The notes beneath the pieces were generated by a model. That model saw nothing but the letters and a program-made list of their open reading frames with translations. It was not told the origin of the DNA and did not search any database. This document shows, in pieces, positions 8,751 through 18,479 of a DNA stretch of 64,000 nucleotides (position 1 is the stretch's first letter; each line of letters begins with the position of its first letter). A program made the translations under genes and the position numbers. The stretch is from Vulcanococcus sp. (GTDB lineage Bacteria; Cyanobacteriota; Cyanobacteriia; PCC-6307; Cyanobiaceae), in the NCBI GenBank assembly GCA_019264575.1, contig JAHUZV010000019.1, positions 124,001 to 188,000 on the forward strand, in the 5' to 3' direction.

Positions 8751-9758
8751 ATGGCCCCAACCAAAACCCTCGACGTTGTCGGCATCGGCAACGCCATCGT
8801 TGACGTGCTCGTGCACGCCGACGACGACCAGCTCGACAACCTCGAACTCACCAAGGGCACCATGGCCCTGGTGGATGAAGAGCAGGCCGAACGGCTCTAT
8901 TCCAGCGTTGGGCCTGGCCTGGAAACCTCAGGCGGTTCTGCTGCCAACACCCTTGCGGGCATTGCTCAGCTGGGCGGCCGCGCCGGCTTCATCGGCCGGG
9001 TGCGCAATGACCAGCTGGGCAGCATCTTTGCCCACGACATCCGCTCGGTGGGCGCCCGCTTCGACACACCGGCTGCCACGGAAGGGCCATCGACGGCGCG
9101 CTGTTTCATCCTCGTGACCCCGGATGCGCAGCGCACGATGTGCACCTATTTGGGTGCCTCGGTGGGGCTCGATCCCGGCGATCTCGATCTCGAGATGGTG
9201 GCCCAGGCGAAAGTGCTGTATCTCGAGGGCTACCTCTGGGACAGTGATGAGGCCAAGCGCGCCTTCATCGCCGCCGCGGAAGTGGCCCGCGCCAATGGCG
9301 CTGAGGTGGCCCTGAGCCTCTCCGATGCCTTCTGCGTGGAGCGCCACCGCGACAGCTTCCAGGAGCTGGTGGATGGCCATGTGGACATCCTGTTTGCCAA
9401 CGAGATGGAGATCACCTCCCTCTACAAGGCCAACAGCTTCGAGGAGGCGGCCGAACAGGTGCGCGGCCGTTGCCGCATCGCTGCTCTCACCCGCAGTGAG
9501 TTGGGTTCCGTGATCCTCAACGGCAGCGGCACCCACGTGATCGAGCCGGTGAAGCTCGGCCCCCTGGTGGACACCACGGGCGCCGGCGATCTCTATGCCG
9601 CCGGTTTCCTCCACGGTCACACCCAAGGTGAATCCGTGGAAACCTGTGGGCGCCTCGGGTCGCTCTGCGCGGGTCAGGTGGTGACCCAGCTCGGGCCGCG
9701 GCCCCAGGTGGATCTGCGTCAGCTGATGGCGCAGCACTCGCTCAGCCAGGCGGCGTAG
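8751..9758 (+). CDS. PfkB-family carbohydrate or nucleoside kinase
   Basis: A 335-residue ribokinase-fold kinase. The N-terminal signature is VVGIGNAIVDVLVHADD, the substrate loop GGSAANTLAGIAQLGGRAGFIGRV, and the C-terminal PfkB signature DTTGAGDLYAAGFLHG contains the catalytic-base Asp and anion hole. The sequence resembles the adenosine-kinase/ribokinase branch often annotated only as sugar kinase in cyanobacteria. Its position 11 bp after purA makes a purine-nucleoside substrate attractive, but nothing in the sequence proves it. The 3' end overlaps the convergent cutA gene by 40 bp. Confidence 0.92.
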   Translation: MAPTKTLDVVGIGNAIVDVLVHADDDQLDNLELTKGTMALVDEEQAERLYSSVGPGLETSGGSAANTLAGIAQLGGRAGFIGRVRNDQLGSIFAHDIRSVGARFDTPAATEGPSTARCFILVTPDAQRTMCTYLGASVGLDPGDLDLEMVAQAKVLYLEGYLWDSDEAKRAFIAAAEVARANGAEVALSLSDAFCVERHRDSFQELVDGHVDILFANEMEITSLYKANSFEEAAEQVRGRCRIAALTRSELGSVILNGSGTHVIEPVKLGPLVDTTGAGDLYAAGFLHGHTQGESVETCGRLGSLCAGQVVTQLGPRPQVDLRQLMAQHSLSQAA

Positions 9759-10039
9759 GCCTCACCGGCTTCGGCCGGCCAGGTCAACCACTGCGGGGTG
9801 CTGTAGCTGTGCAGCTCCCGCACCGCCTTCTCCAGGGCTGCGGCTCGGGCTGGGTGGCTCTTGATCAGGATCTGCACTTCCTCGCCGCGTTCGATCTGCC
9901 CTTGCCAGCGGTAGATCGAGGTCACCGGTTTGAGGGCCACGCAGGCAGCCAGCTGCTGTTCCACCAAGGTGGATGCGAGCTGTTCCGCCAGCTGCAGGTT
10001 GGCTTCGGTGGTGAGGGCCAGAAGCGCGGTGTTGGCCAA
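9719..10039 (-). CDS. cutA: Divalent-cation tolerance protein CutA
   Basis: A small trimeric PII-like-fold protein associated with copper and other divalent-cation tolerance in E. coli and widespread in cyanobacteria. The 106 residues include LALTTEANLQLAEQLASTLV and QQLAACVALKPVTSIYRWQG. The element QIERGEEVQILIKSHPARA and the C-terminal HSYSTPQWLTWPAEAGEAY, matching the family's H-Y-TPE motif region, follow. No ATG is available; the TTG at 10039 gives the family's usual N-terminus, although the frame stays open upstream. It lies 20 bp downstream of cobK, same strand, and overlaps the PfkB kinase gene convergently. Confidence 0.9.
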   Translation of the reverse strand: MANTALLALTTEANLQLAEQLASTLVEQQLAACVALKPVTSIYRWQGQIERGEEVQILIKSHPARAAALEKAVRELHSYSTPQWLTWPAEAGEAYAAWLSECCAIS

Positions 10040-10059
10040 TGGTGAGATCCAGCCGGGGC

Positions 10060-10857
10060 TCAGGGTTGGCCCAGCTTCTCCAGCAACGCCTCCATCGGCA
10101 ACCCGCTGGCATCGGTTGGTCGGCGCAGCAGCAGCAGCGGCAGTTGCAGCCGCAGGCACACCTGCCGCCAGAGCAGCTCGCTGCGCCCTCCCCCCTGGCG
10201 GCAGAGCACCCGATTGATCTGCCAGCGCCGGCAGAGCGCTTCTTCCAGCTGGCCTGCGCCGCTGGGATCCGGCCGCAGGCAGGCGATGTGGTGATCGGGC
10301 AGTCCGGCGGCGCGCGCCGCCTGGAGGCTGCCGGGCTGATCCAGCACCCGCGCATAGTGCTGGCACTCCGGTGTGGCGGCGATGGCTGCGGGCAGCTGTC
10401 GGGCGCCGATGGCCAGCAGCAGATGGTCGCCGGCCAGCGCCAGGCCGCTCAGGGCTTCAATGGTCTCCAGCAGCTGCAGCTGCTCTCCGGGCCGGGTCGC
10501 ACTGGCTTTGCGTCGATCGAGCTGCAGCAGCGGTTGATCCAGCCGGCCGCAGACCCGCTCCAGCCGTGCACTGATCTCTAGGGCAAAGGGATGGGTGGCA
10601 TCCACCACCCAGCGGGGCGCCAGCTGCCGCAACTGCTGCTCGAGCCCGGCATCGCTGCTGCAGGCGCCCACCTGAAACTGCAGGCTTGAGTGCGGAAGGT
10701 AGGCCCGCGTGGCTGCAGCGGTGACCACGCTCACCCGCACCTGCCAGCCGCGGGCCAGCAGGGCCTGGGCCAGGGGCGGGCCTTCGGCCGTGCCGGCAAA
10801 CAGCCACACCCAGGGTTCAGCGGGACGGGCCCTCTGGTGCAAAACCGGCCCGTGCAT
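10060..10857 (-). CDS. cobK: Precorrin-6A reductase
   Basis: CobK/CbiJ reduces the macrocycle of precorrin-6A (or its cobalt form) with NADPH on the pathway to cobalamin or pseudocobalamin. The 265-residue protein shows the N-terminal WLFAGTAEGPPLAQALLARG nucleotide-binding loop, the conserved WVVDATHPFALEISARL, and the C-terminal RRPTDASGLPMEALLEKL. No cobalamin riboswitch is recognisable nearby. The ATG at 10857 is only 14-32 bp from the divergent ssb start, so the two genes' promoters must overlap each other or lie inside coding sequence. cutA follows downstream. Confidence 0.9.
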   Translation of the reverse strand: MHGPVLHQRARPAEPWVWLFAGTAEGPPLAQALLARGWQVRVSVVTAAATRAYLPHSSLQFQVGACSSDAGLEQQLRQLAPRWVVDATHPFALEISARLERVCGRLDQPLLQLDRRKASATRPGEQLQLLETIEALSGLALAGDHLLLAIGARQLPAAIAATPECQHYARVLDQPGSLQAARAAGLPDHHIACLRPDPSGAGQLEEALCRRWQINRVLCRQGGGRSELLWRQVCLRLQLPLLLLRRPTDASGLPMEALLEKLGQP

Positions 10858-10889
10858 CAGGATGTGGCCCCTTGCCCTTGAACGCTGCC

Positions 10890-11375
10890 GTGAACCATTG
10901 CTTGCTGGAGGTGGAGGTGCTGGAGGCGCCCCAGGTGCGCTACACCCAGGACAACCAAACTCCGGTGGCGGAGATGGCGGTGCAGTTCGACGGGCTTCGC
11001 CCCGATGATCCGCCGGGCCAGCTGAAGGTGGTGGGCTGGGGCAGCCTCGCGCAGGACCTGCAGAACCGTGTGCAAGTGGGTCAGCGCCTGATGGTGGAGG
11101 GCCGGTTGCGCATGAACACCGTCACCCGGCAAGACGGGGTGAAGGAAAAGCGCGCTGAGTTCACCCTCTCGCGCCTGCATCCCGTTGGCGGCAGCAGCTC
11201 TGGAGCCCCCATGGCCGCGAGTGCCCCTGCACCCATGACCACCAGCCGCCCTCCAGCCGCGGCACCTGTTCGCGCGGCAGCACCGGCCCCCGCAGCGCAG
11301 CCAGCGCCCCCGGCCTGGAATGCCTCTCCCCTGGTGCCCGATCTGCCCGAGGGTGAGGACGAAATTCCGTTCTGA
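10890..11375 (+). CDS. ssb: Single-stranded DNA-binding protein (OB fold)
   Basis: 161 residues. An N-terminal OB-fold domain (about 1-100) begins NHCLLEVEVLEAPQVRYTQD and contains PVAEMAVQF, VVGWGSLAQDL and GQRLMVEGRLRMNTV. A Pro/Ala-rich disordered linker follows, and the C-terminus is acidic (GEDEIPF), the tip used by SSB to recruit repair and replication proteins. GTG 10890 gives the conserved start MNHCLLEV; TTG 10872 would add six residues. The OB domain departs from the E. coli type, and this divergent form is common in cyanobacteria. It is divergent from cobK. Confidence 0.88.
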   Translation: MNHCLLEVEVLEAPQVRYTQDNQTPVAEMAVQFDGLRPDDPPGQLKVVGWGSLAQDLQNRVQVGQRLMVEGRLRMNTVTRQDGVKEKRAEFTLSRLHPVGGSSSGAPMAASAPAPMTTSRPPAAAPVRAAAPAPAAQPAPPAWNASPLVPDLPEGEDEIPF

Positions 11376-11379
11376 TCGA

Positions 11380-11622
11380 TCAGCGGTTGCCGCCCAGGTT
11401 GAGCTTCTCCTGGGCCTGCTCGAGCACCTGCCCCAGTTCCCGCTCGAGGGCGGCCAGATCCAGCCTCAGCTCCGGCCAGCGGCCCCCATCGATCTGTTGC
11501 AGCAGCCAGAGGCGATCGGCGCGCAGCTGCTCCACCAACTCGGCGGTGCTCACCTCTGCGCTGCTGACCTCCGCAGTGCTCGGCTCTCCGGCGCTGCCCG
11601 CGCTGACCGAAGATGAGGTCAT
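11380..11622 (-). CDS. Small conserved-looking helical protein
   Basis: 80 residues from ATG 11622 (83 from ATG 11631), no named family. The N-terminal half is Ser/Ala/Glu-rich and probably disordered. The C-terminal half, ELVEQLRADRLWLLQQIDGG followed by RWPELRLDLAALERELGQVL, is a well-formed amphipathic helix pair. It is flanked by ssb, whose stop codon is 5 bp away convergently, and it starts on the same CATG tetramer as the divergent DUF2854 gene. Coherent coding character in its C-terminal half supports a real gene. Confidence 0.7.
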   Translation of the reverse strand: MTSSSVSAGSAGEPSTAEVSSAEVSTAELVEQLRADRLWLLQQIDGGRWPELRLDLAALERELGQVLEQAQEKLNLGGNR

Positions 11623-12166
11623 GCTTTCCATCCTTTCCCCCGGCAGCCTAGTCACGATTGCCGGGGCCTCTCTCTCGGTGATCGGCTGGATCGGCTACGC
11701 CACCGGCAACCCCAACCTCAGCCTGCCCACGATCTTCTACGGGATTCCGATCCTGCTGGGGGGCTTGGCCCTGAAATCCTCCGAGTTGCCCCCGGCGCAG
11801 TTGGTTCCCCCCTCTGCGGAAGCAACTGCTCTGCGCGATGCGCCCGCCAGCCAAACCCTGCGCAAGCTGGTGAAGGATGTGACCCGTTGGCGCTACGGGC
11901 AAAAGGCCCATCTGGAGAGCTCCCTAGAGGCCTTGAAGCTTTGGGATGAGGACGCGCCGCCCCAGCTGGAGAGCGTGACCGAACTGGCTGTGGAGGGTCG
12001 CTACGGGCTGGCGATGCGCTTCCGCACCGAGGGCGTTCCGTTTGAGCGCTGGCAGGAAAAGCGCGAGCGCCTGGGCCGTTTCTTTGACAAGGGGCTGGAG
12101 GCTCGTCTCAGCCAACCTGCCAGTGGTGAAGTGCTGCTGGAACTGCTGCCCGTGCAGCCCGCCTGA
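11621..12166 (+). CDS. DUF2854 membrane-associated protein
   Basis: 181 residues of a family confined, as far as I know, to cyanobacteria and plastid-bearing plants, function unknown. Two hydrophobic helices ([19 protein letters not shown] and [21 protein letters not shown]) form an N-terminal hairpin. A soluble domain follows with the segment [19 protein letters not shown] and an acidic-aromatic C-terminal half ([19 protein letters not shown]). ATG 11621 is clearly right: the hydrophobic domain starts there and the open frame upstream is antisense to the neighbour. It is followed by argB after 14 bp, so co-transcription is likely. Confidence 0.88.
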   Translation: MLSILSPGSLVTIAGASLSVIGWIGYATGNPNLSLPTIFYGIPILLGGLALKSSELPPAQLVPPSAEATALRDAPASQTLRKLVKDVTRWRYGQKAHLESSLEALKLWDEDAPPQLESVTELAVEGRYGLAMRFRTEGVPFERWQEKRERLGRFFDKGLEARLSQPASGEVLLELLPVQPA

Positions 12167-12180
12167 TTGATGCCCCGTTG

Positions 12181-13071
12181 ATGTCCATGTCCGTCGAGCA
12201 CGATCGCAGCGATGCCCTGAGGGTGTCGGTTCTCAGCGAAGCCCTCCCTTATATCCAGCGTTTTGCCGGCCGCCGTGTGGTGGTGAAGTACGGCGGGGCG
12301 GCCATGGTGCGGGCGGATCTGCGCGATGCGGTGTATCGCGATCTGGTGCTGCTCGCTTCGGTGGGCGTGAAGCCGGTGGTGGTCCACGGCGGCGGCCCTG
12401 AAATCAACGACTGGCTCGGCCGGCTGCAGATCGAGCCCCAGTTCCGCAATGGCCTGCGGGTCACGACCCCCGAAACCATGGATGTGGTGGAGATGGTGCT
12501 GGTGGGCCGGGTGAACAAGCAGATCGTGAACGGGCTCAACCGCCTGGGTGCCCGGGCCGTGGGCCTGTGCGGCAGCGATGGTGCCCTGGTGCGGGCCCGC
12601 ACCTACGGCGACGGCAGCAATGGCCTGGTGGGTGATGTGGCGGCGGTGGATCCTTCGGTGCTCTTCCCGCTGCTGGATGCGGGGTACATCCCTGTGATCT
12701 CCTCGGTGGCGGCCGATGCCGATGGCCAGGCCCACAACATCAATGCAGACACCGTGGCCGGTGAACTGGCGGCAGCCCTGCAGGCCGAGAAGTTGATCCT
12801 GCTCACCGATACCCCCGGCATCCTTCAGAACCGTGAGGATCCCGCCTCGCTGATCCGCTCGGTCACCCTGTCGGAGGCGCGGGGCCTAATCGCCAGCGGA
12901 GTGGTGGCCGGTGGCATGACGCCGAAGACTGAATGCTGCATCCGCGCCCTGGCCCAAGGCGTGTCGGCGGCTCACATCGTGGATGGCCGCACCCCCCACG
13001 CCCTGCTGCTGGAGGTGTTCACCGACGCCGGCATCGGCACCATGGTGGTGGGCAGCACCCAGCCCCGCTAG
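12181..13071 (+). CDS. argB: Acetylglutamate kinase
   Basis: Phosphorylates N-acetyl-L-glutamate, the controlled step of arginine synthesis; in cyanobacteria the enzyme is activated by PII (GlnB). The 296 residues show the nucleotide-binding start [10 protein letters not shown], the substrate loop [13 protein letters not shown], the hinge [13 protein letters not shown], and the C-terminal kinase signature [16 protein letters not shown]. The C-terminal [14 protein letters not shown] and [13 protein letters not shown] regions also match. ATG 12181 is used; ATG 12187 and TTG 12178 are alternatives. It lies between DUF2854 and a DUF3153 protein gene. Confidence 0.96.
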   Translation: MSMSVEHDRSDALRVSVLSEALPYIQRFAGRRVVVKYGGAAMVRADLRDAVYRDLVLLASVGVKPVVVHGGGPEINDWLGRLQIEPQFRNGLRVTTPETMDVVEMVLVGRVNKQIVNGLNRLGARAVGLCGSDGALVRARTYGDGSNGLVGDVAAVDPSVLFPLLDAGYIPVISSVAADADGQAHNINADTVAGELAAALQAEKLILLTDTPGILQNREDPASLIRSVTLSEARGLIASGVVAGGMTPKTECCIRALAQGVSAAHIVDGRTPHALLLEVFTDAGIGTMVVGSTQPR

Positions 13072-13078
13072 CCGGTCC

Positions 13079-14203
13079 GTGCAGCAGCCTGAGTTCGATT
13101 CCCTCGACGCGCTGAGCGAACCAGCCCGTTTGGCGCTGGAGCGGGGTGACTATGGCCGCTGCCAGCAGCTCCTCGCTCCACTGTTGGAGCAGCATCCCGC
13201 CAGCAGCCCCTTCGGAGGCCAGCTGCGGTTGCTCTTGGCCACAGCCCAGATGGGGCAGGGCAACAGCGCTGCTGCCGCTGCCACCTGCCGCAGCCTGCGG
13301 GCCTGCCGCGATGCCAACCTGCGCAGCCAAGCCAAAGACCTGCAGGAGGTGCTGGAGGCTCCGGCCCTCGAGCGCCCGCGGGAGTGGTCGATGACCCTGC
13401 CCTCCCTGGGGGAGGTGCAGCCGTTGGAAGGGCAAGTGCAGGCCCTGGCACGCCGCCGCCGCCGGCTGCCGCCGCCACCGCCTGCTCCCCCGACTGGACC
13501 CACCAGCGCGCCCCTCGGCTTTGCCCTGGTGGCGGTGGTGCTGCTGCTGCTCACTGCCCTGCTCGGGGGCTGCGTGGATGTGGACACCTCACTGCGATTC
13601 AGCGCACCTGGACGCCTGCAGATCAGCCAGACCAGCCAATCGAGCACCGGGCATCCGTTGCCTTGGCAGCAGCAGCTGGCCTCTGCTGTGCAGTCCACCC
13701 CCTGGAAGCCGCGCCAAGACCATGGCCAACTGAGCCTGAAAGCCCCGGCGCTGCCCGCTCAGCAGGCCCTCGATCTGTTGGCTGCCACGTTTGCGCAGGG
13801 GGCAGCCCTCGCTGCTGTGGATCTGCCCCCGCCCCAATTCAGCCTGCAGGAGCGCAACTGGCTTCTGGGAGTGAGGCAGGAGTTCCGCTGCAGCCTCGAT
13901 CTGCGCGGTGTTCAGGCCTTGCCTGGCCTGAATCTGAAGCTCACGCTTGCACCTTTGCCCCAGCGGGCGATCCGCAAGGCTGAGCCCCTTGCGGTGCAGG
14001 CCTTGCCAGCGCGTCAAGGGCGCCCCCCCACCTTGGTGTGGCAGTTGCAGCCCGGTGCCCTCAACCAGCTGGAGCTGTCGTGCTGGCGCTGGAGCCGTTT
14101 GGGGGTGGGAGCAGTGGTGATAGCGCTGTTGCTGGGCCTGGTGGCTCTCTTGCAACGGCTCAAGCTGGCGGCTGGCTTCGGGCTGCCCCAGCTGCCCGCC
14201 TAG
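13079..14203 (+). CDS. DUF3153-type membrane protein with N-terminal repeat region
   Basis: About 374 residues, start GTG 13079, 7 bp after argB. An N-terminal TPR-like helical region (LALERGDYGRCQQLLAPLLE and LLLATAQMGQGNSAAAAAT) is followed by a basic, Pro-rich linker and a hydrophobic helix (GFALVAVVLLLLTALLGGC). The domain beginning CVDVDTSLRFSAPGRLQIS matches the DUF3153 pattern of cyanobacterial lipoprotein-like proteins. A second helix near the C-terminus (VGAVVIALLLGLVALLQRL) ends in a short tail. The first helix ends in Gly-Gly-Cys, resembling an internal lipobox. Function unknown. Confidence 0.82.
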   Translation: MQQPEFDSLDALSEPARLALERGDYGRCQQLLAPLLEQHPASSPFGGQLRLLLATAQMGQGNSAAAAATCRSLRACRDANLRSQAKDLQEVLEAPALERPREWSMTLPSLGEVQPLEGQVQALARRRRRLPPPPPAPPTGPTSAPLGFALVAVVLLLLTALLGGCVDVDTSLRFSAPGRLQISQTSQSSTGHPLPWQQQLASAVQSTPWKPRQDHGQLSLKAPALPAQQALDLLAATFAQGAALAAVDLPPPQFSLQERNWLLGVRQEFRCSLDLRGVQALPGLNLKLTLAPLPQRAIRKAEPLAVQALPARQGRPPTLVWQLQPGALNQLELSCWRWSRLGVGAVVIALLLGLVALLQRLKLAAGFGLPQLPA

Positions 14204-16512
14204 AGCTCCAGCGGATCAGGATCGATCGCGAGTGAGACATCCCGCGGCAGCAAAGCGCGAAGCTCGCTCTCCATTGGCACGGGCAGCGGCCCATTCGCGG
14301 GCCCATGCAGCAGCAGCTGCCAGCGGCAGTTGCCCGCCACCCGTGCCACCGGCGCCGGTGCCGGTCCGATGATCAGCCAGCCCAGCTCCTCGCTGTGGGG
14401 GCGAATGTGCTCCGCCAGCAGGGACGCGGCTGTGGCCGTGCGGCTGGCGGAGGGCCCTGCCAACCGCAGCAGGCAGGCCCGGCTGAAGGGCACCAGGGCG
14501 GCGGAGCGTCGCTCCGCCAATTCCTCCCGCAGGAAGGCCTCGTAGCGCCCATCCACGAGATGGCGGATCACCCGGTGCTCTGGGCTGTAGGTCTGCACCA
14601 GCACCTCGCCGGGCCGTTCACCCCGCCCGGCACGCCCCGCCAGCTGCAGGAGCAGCTGCAGGCACTCCTCGGCGGCCCGTAGATCGGGGCGATGCAGCAG
14701 CCCATCGGCAGCCAGCACGGCGGCGAGCGTCACCTGGGGCAGATCCATCCCCTTGGCCAGCATCTGGGTGCCCACCAGCACATCCGCTTCGCCGGCGGCA
14801 AAGCGCTCCAGCAGCCGCCGGTGGCCATCGCGGCCGCGGGTGGTGTCGCGATCGAAGCGCAGCAGACGCAGCCCTTCGAGCTCCTGCTCCAGATGCTCCA
14901 GCACCTGCTGCGTGCCGGCGCCGAAGGGCTTGAAGGCTGTGGAGCCGCAGGCCGTGCAGCGTGAACTGATCTCGGCGCGGTGGTCGCACCAGTGGCAGCG
15001 CAGCCAGGAGCGCTCCCGATGGCGGTGCACTGTGAGGGCCACATCGCAGTGGGGGCATTGCACCACTTCACCGCAGCTGCGGCAGCTCAGAAAGCTGCTG
15101 TAGCCGCGGCGCGGCACAAGCACCACCGCCTGCCCGCCGCTGCCGGGTAGGGCCTCGAGGCGTTCCATCAAGGGGCGGCTCACCAGACGCCGGTGCCCCT
15201 CCGCCAGCTCCTGGCGCATGTCCACCACATGCACGGGCGGCAGCGACCGCCCCCCAATGCGCCGCGGCAGCTGCAGCAGCTGGCAGCGCGGTTGCGGCCC
15301 CTCGCAAGCCATCCAGGTTTCCAGGCTGGGGGTGGCGGATCCGAGCAGGAGGCGGGCGCCGCAGGCTTGGGCCCGCAGCGCCGCCACATCCCTGGCGTGG
15401 TAGCAGGGCATGGGGCTGTCCTGCTTGTAGGAGCGGTCGTGCTCCTCATCCAGCACGATCAAGCCCAGGTTGTTGAGGGGGAGAAACACCGCGGAGCGGG
15501 TTCCCACCACCAGCAAGGGCTCGCCGTCCTGCAGGCAGCGGCGCCAGGTCTCGATCCGCTGGCCGTCGCTGCAGCCCGAGTGATACTCCACCACCCGATC
15601 GCCAAAGCGACGGCTGCAGCGATCCAGCAACTGCGGAATCAGGCCGATTTCGGGAGTCAGCACCATCACCGAGCGCCCCTGCTCCAGGTGCTGTGCAGTG
15701 GCTTGGAGATACACCTCCGTTTTGCCCGCTCCCGTCACGCCCCACAGCAGCAGCTGTTGCCCGGGGCCTGCGGCGTTGAGGGCGTTGAGGGCAACTTGCT
15801 GGTCTGGGGTGAGGGGCTGGGGCTGCTCCAGCACAGCGCTCGCCAAGCTGCCGCTGGCAGCCCGGCCGCTGAAGACGCGCGAGGCGCGGTTGATCAACCC
15901 CCGCTTCACCAGCGCGTCGGCCACGCTGCGGCCCACACTCACCAGGCTGAGCAGCTGTTGCTGCCAGCCGCAACCGTTGTGGGTTTGCAGGTGTTCCAGC
16001 AGCTGAGCCTGGCCGGGGCTGAGTTCGCTTGGGAGTTGGTTGCGGCCGGGATCGGTGAGCTCAAGCCAGAGCTGCTGGCGGCCGCCGCGGGCTTTGCCGG
16101 TTTTGCGTTGCCCAAGCCAGCCGGGCGGGAGGGCTGTTTTGAGTGTGCGAAACAGGCTGGTGCGGCACTGCTGCGCCACCTCTTCGATCAGCTGCTGCCA
16201 GCCGGGATCCACAGCGGCGCTTTGGTGCAGCGATTCGATCGGCTGGAGCTGGCGGCTGGAGAGCTCCAGCGGGGGTTCGTTGAGCAGCTCCACCACAAGA
16301 CCAATGTGGCGCTGGCCGCGCAGACGCACCTGCACCAGATCGCCGCAGCCCAGCTCGAGAGCCTGAGGATTGGTGTATGTGAAAACCTGGCCCTCCCGGC
16401 CCGCTTCAAGCCACACCTGCAGCCATCGGACGGCCCTGCGAGCCTGCTGGGGGTTCAAGGGCGGGGGCTCGCTCACGCGACTGTCGCCCAGGCTTGCAGA
16501 GCTGACAGCCAT
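14200..16512 (-). CDS. priA: Primosomal protein N' (replication restart helicase)
   Basis: A superfamily 2 DNA helicase that reloads replication at stalled forks. The 770 residues show an N-terminal DNA-binding domain and a Walker A motif (WGVTGAGKTEVYLQ). The Walker B box DEEH follows, with SATPSLETW and the zinc-binding cysteine cluster between helicase lobes (CRSCGEVVQCPHC, then CHWC and CTACGS). Motifs V-VI are seen in VLVGTQMLAKGMDLPQVT and AGRAGRG. ATG 16512 is the first start. Its 3' end overlaps the convergent DUF3153 gene by 4 bp. A 476 bp non-coding gap separates it from divergent rpoD. Confidence 0.96.
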   Translation of the reverse strand: MAVSSASLGDSRVSEPPPLNPQQARRAVRWLQVWLEAGREGQVFTYTNPQALELGCGDLVQVRLRGQRHIGLVVELLNEPPLELSSRQLQPIESLHQSAAVDPGWQQLIEEVAQQCRTSLFRTLKTALPPGWLGQRKTGKARGGRQQLWLELTDPGRNQLPSELSPGQAQLLEHLQTHNGCGWQQQLLSLVSVGRSVADALVKRGLINRASRVFSGRAASGSLASAVLEQPQPLTPDQQVALNALNAAGPGQQLLLWGVTGAGKTEVYLQATAQHLEQGRSVMVLTPEIGLIPQLLDRCSRRFGDRVVEYHSGCSDGQRIETWRRCLQDGEPLLVVGTRSAVFLPLNNLGLIVLDEEHDRSYKQDSPMPCYHARDVAALRAQACGARLLLGSATPSLETWMACEGPQPRCQLLQLPRRIGGRSLPPVHVVDMRQELAEGHRRLVSRPLMERLEALPGSGGQAVVLVPRRGYSSFLSCRSCGEVVQCPHCDVALTVHRHRERSWLRCHWCDHRAEISSRCTACGSTAFKPFGAGTQQVLEHLEQELEGLRLLRFDRDTTRGRDGHRRLLERFAAGEADVLVGTQMLAKGMDLPQVTLAAVLAADGLLHRPDLRAAEECLQLLLQLAGRAGRGERPGEVLVQTYSPEHRVIRHLVDGRYEAFLREELAERRSAALVPFSRACLLRLAGPSASRTATAASLLAEHIRPHSEELGWLIIGPAPAPVARVAGNCRWQLLLHGPANGPLPVPMESELRALLPRDVSLAIDPDPLEL

Positions 16513-16988
16513 TTCTTAAGATGGGATTGTTGAACAGTCCTGTGGGCTGTAGTCGGAACCCGGCAGAGTTCCGTCCAGCGGGAAGATCCGAGGTTCGCCA
16601 GGCTTTGTTCTGAGCGCCCGGTCTGCGACCACCCCTGACAGCGTTGCCTGGGCTTTTGCCCGCCTGTTCCAGCTTCCCTCAGCCCGCTTCCCGCCCACCG
16701 CATTGATATTCCCGGGGCTCCGCTCCTCCTGATTGCTTCAACCCTGAATCTGAGCACCTGTCTGCCCGAGAGTCGTTTGGCTCAAGGTCCGACCGGTGAA
16801 AACCGTTGAGAGCACCAGGCTGAGCGATCCCGTCCCGTTGTTGCCCGAACTGTCCTTGGAGCTGCTGAACCCTGGGTTCGGCAGTTAATCGCATTGCTTG
16901 GTGTGAATCCTGTTGTGGGATGCACCACTCCCTCGGCTTCTGATTCGGGTTTGTCCTGTTGATCGCCTCGCCCATCTCCCCGATCCCG
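16513..16988. other. 476 bp non-coding gap between priA and rpoD
   Basis: This is by far the longest stretch without a gene in the window. I see no tRNA, no convincing ORF and no intrinsic terminator. It is the shared upstream region of divergent priA and rpoD and probably holds both promoters and a long rpoD leader. AT-richer patches such as TTTCTTAAGATGG near priA, TTGATATTC around 16702 and GTTAATCGCATTGCTT around 16885 could be promoter elements, but none gives a clean -35/-10 pair. Confidence 0.6.
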
Positions 16989-18404
<1,416 letters not shown>

Positions 18405-18441
18405 GCCTGGTTTCCGCAGTCCTGCGTCTTACGGTTTCAGT

Positions 18442-18470
18442 GCCGGCGGCTCGACCGCCGGCTTTCTCTT
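18442..18470 (+). terminator. Rho-independent terminator after rpoD
   Basis: A perfect 8-bp GC stem GCCGGCGG/CCGCCGGC with a 5-nt loop (CTCGA) is followed by TTTCTCTT. It lies 37 bp after the rpoD stop and 10 bp before the next gene, insulating rpoD from the glycosylation cassette. Confidence 0.88.
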
Positions 18471-18479
18471 GGGCAAGCC

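Noticed and set aside
10700..11000. Cobalamin riboswitch near cobK
   Set aside because: No conserved B12-box-like core is visible, and the gap is too short for a riboswitch outside coding sequence.
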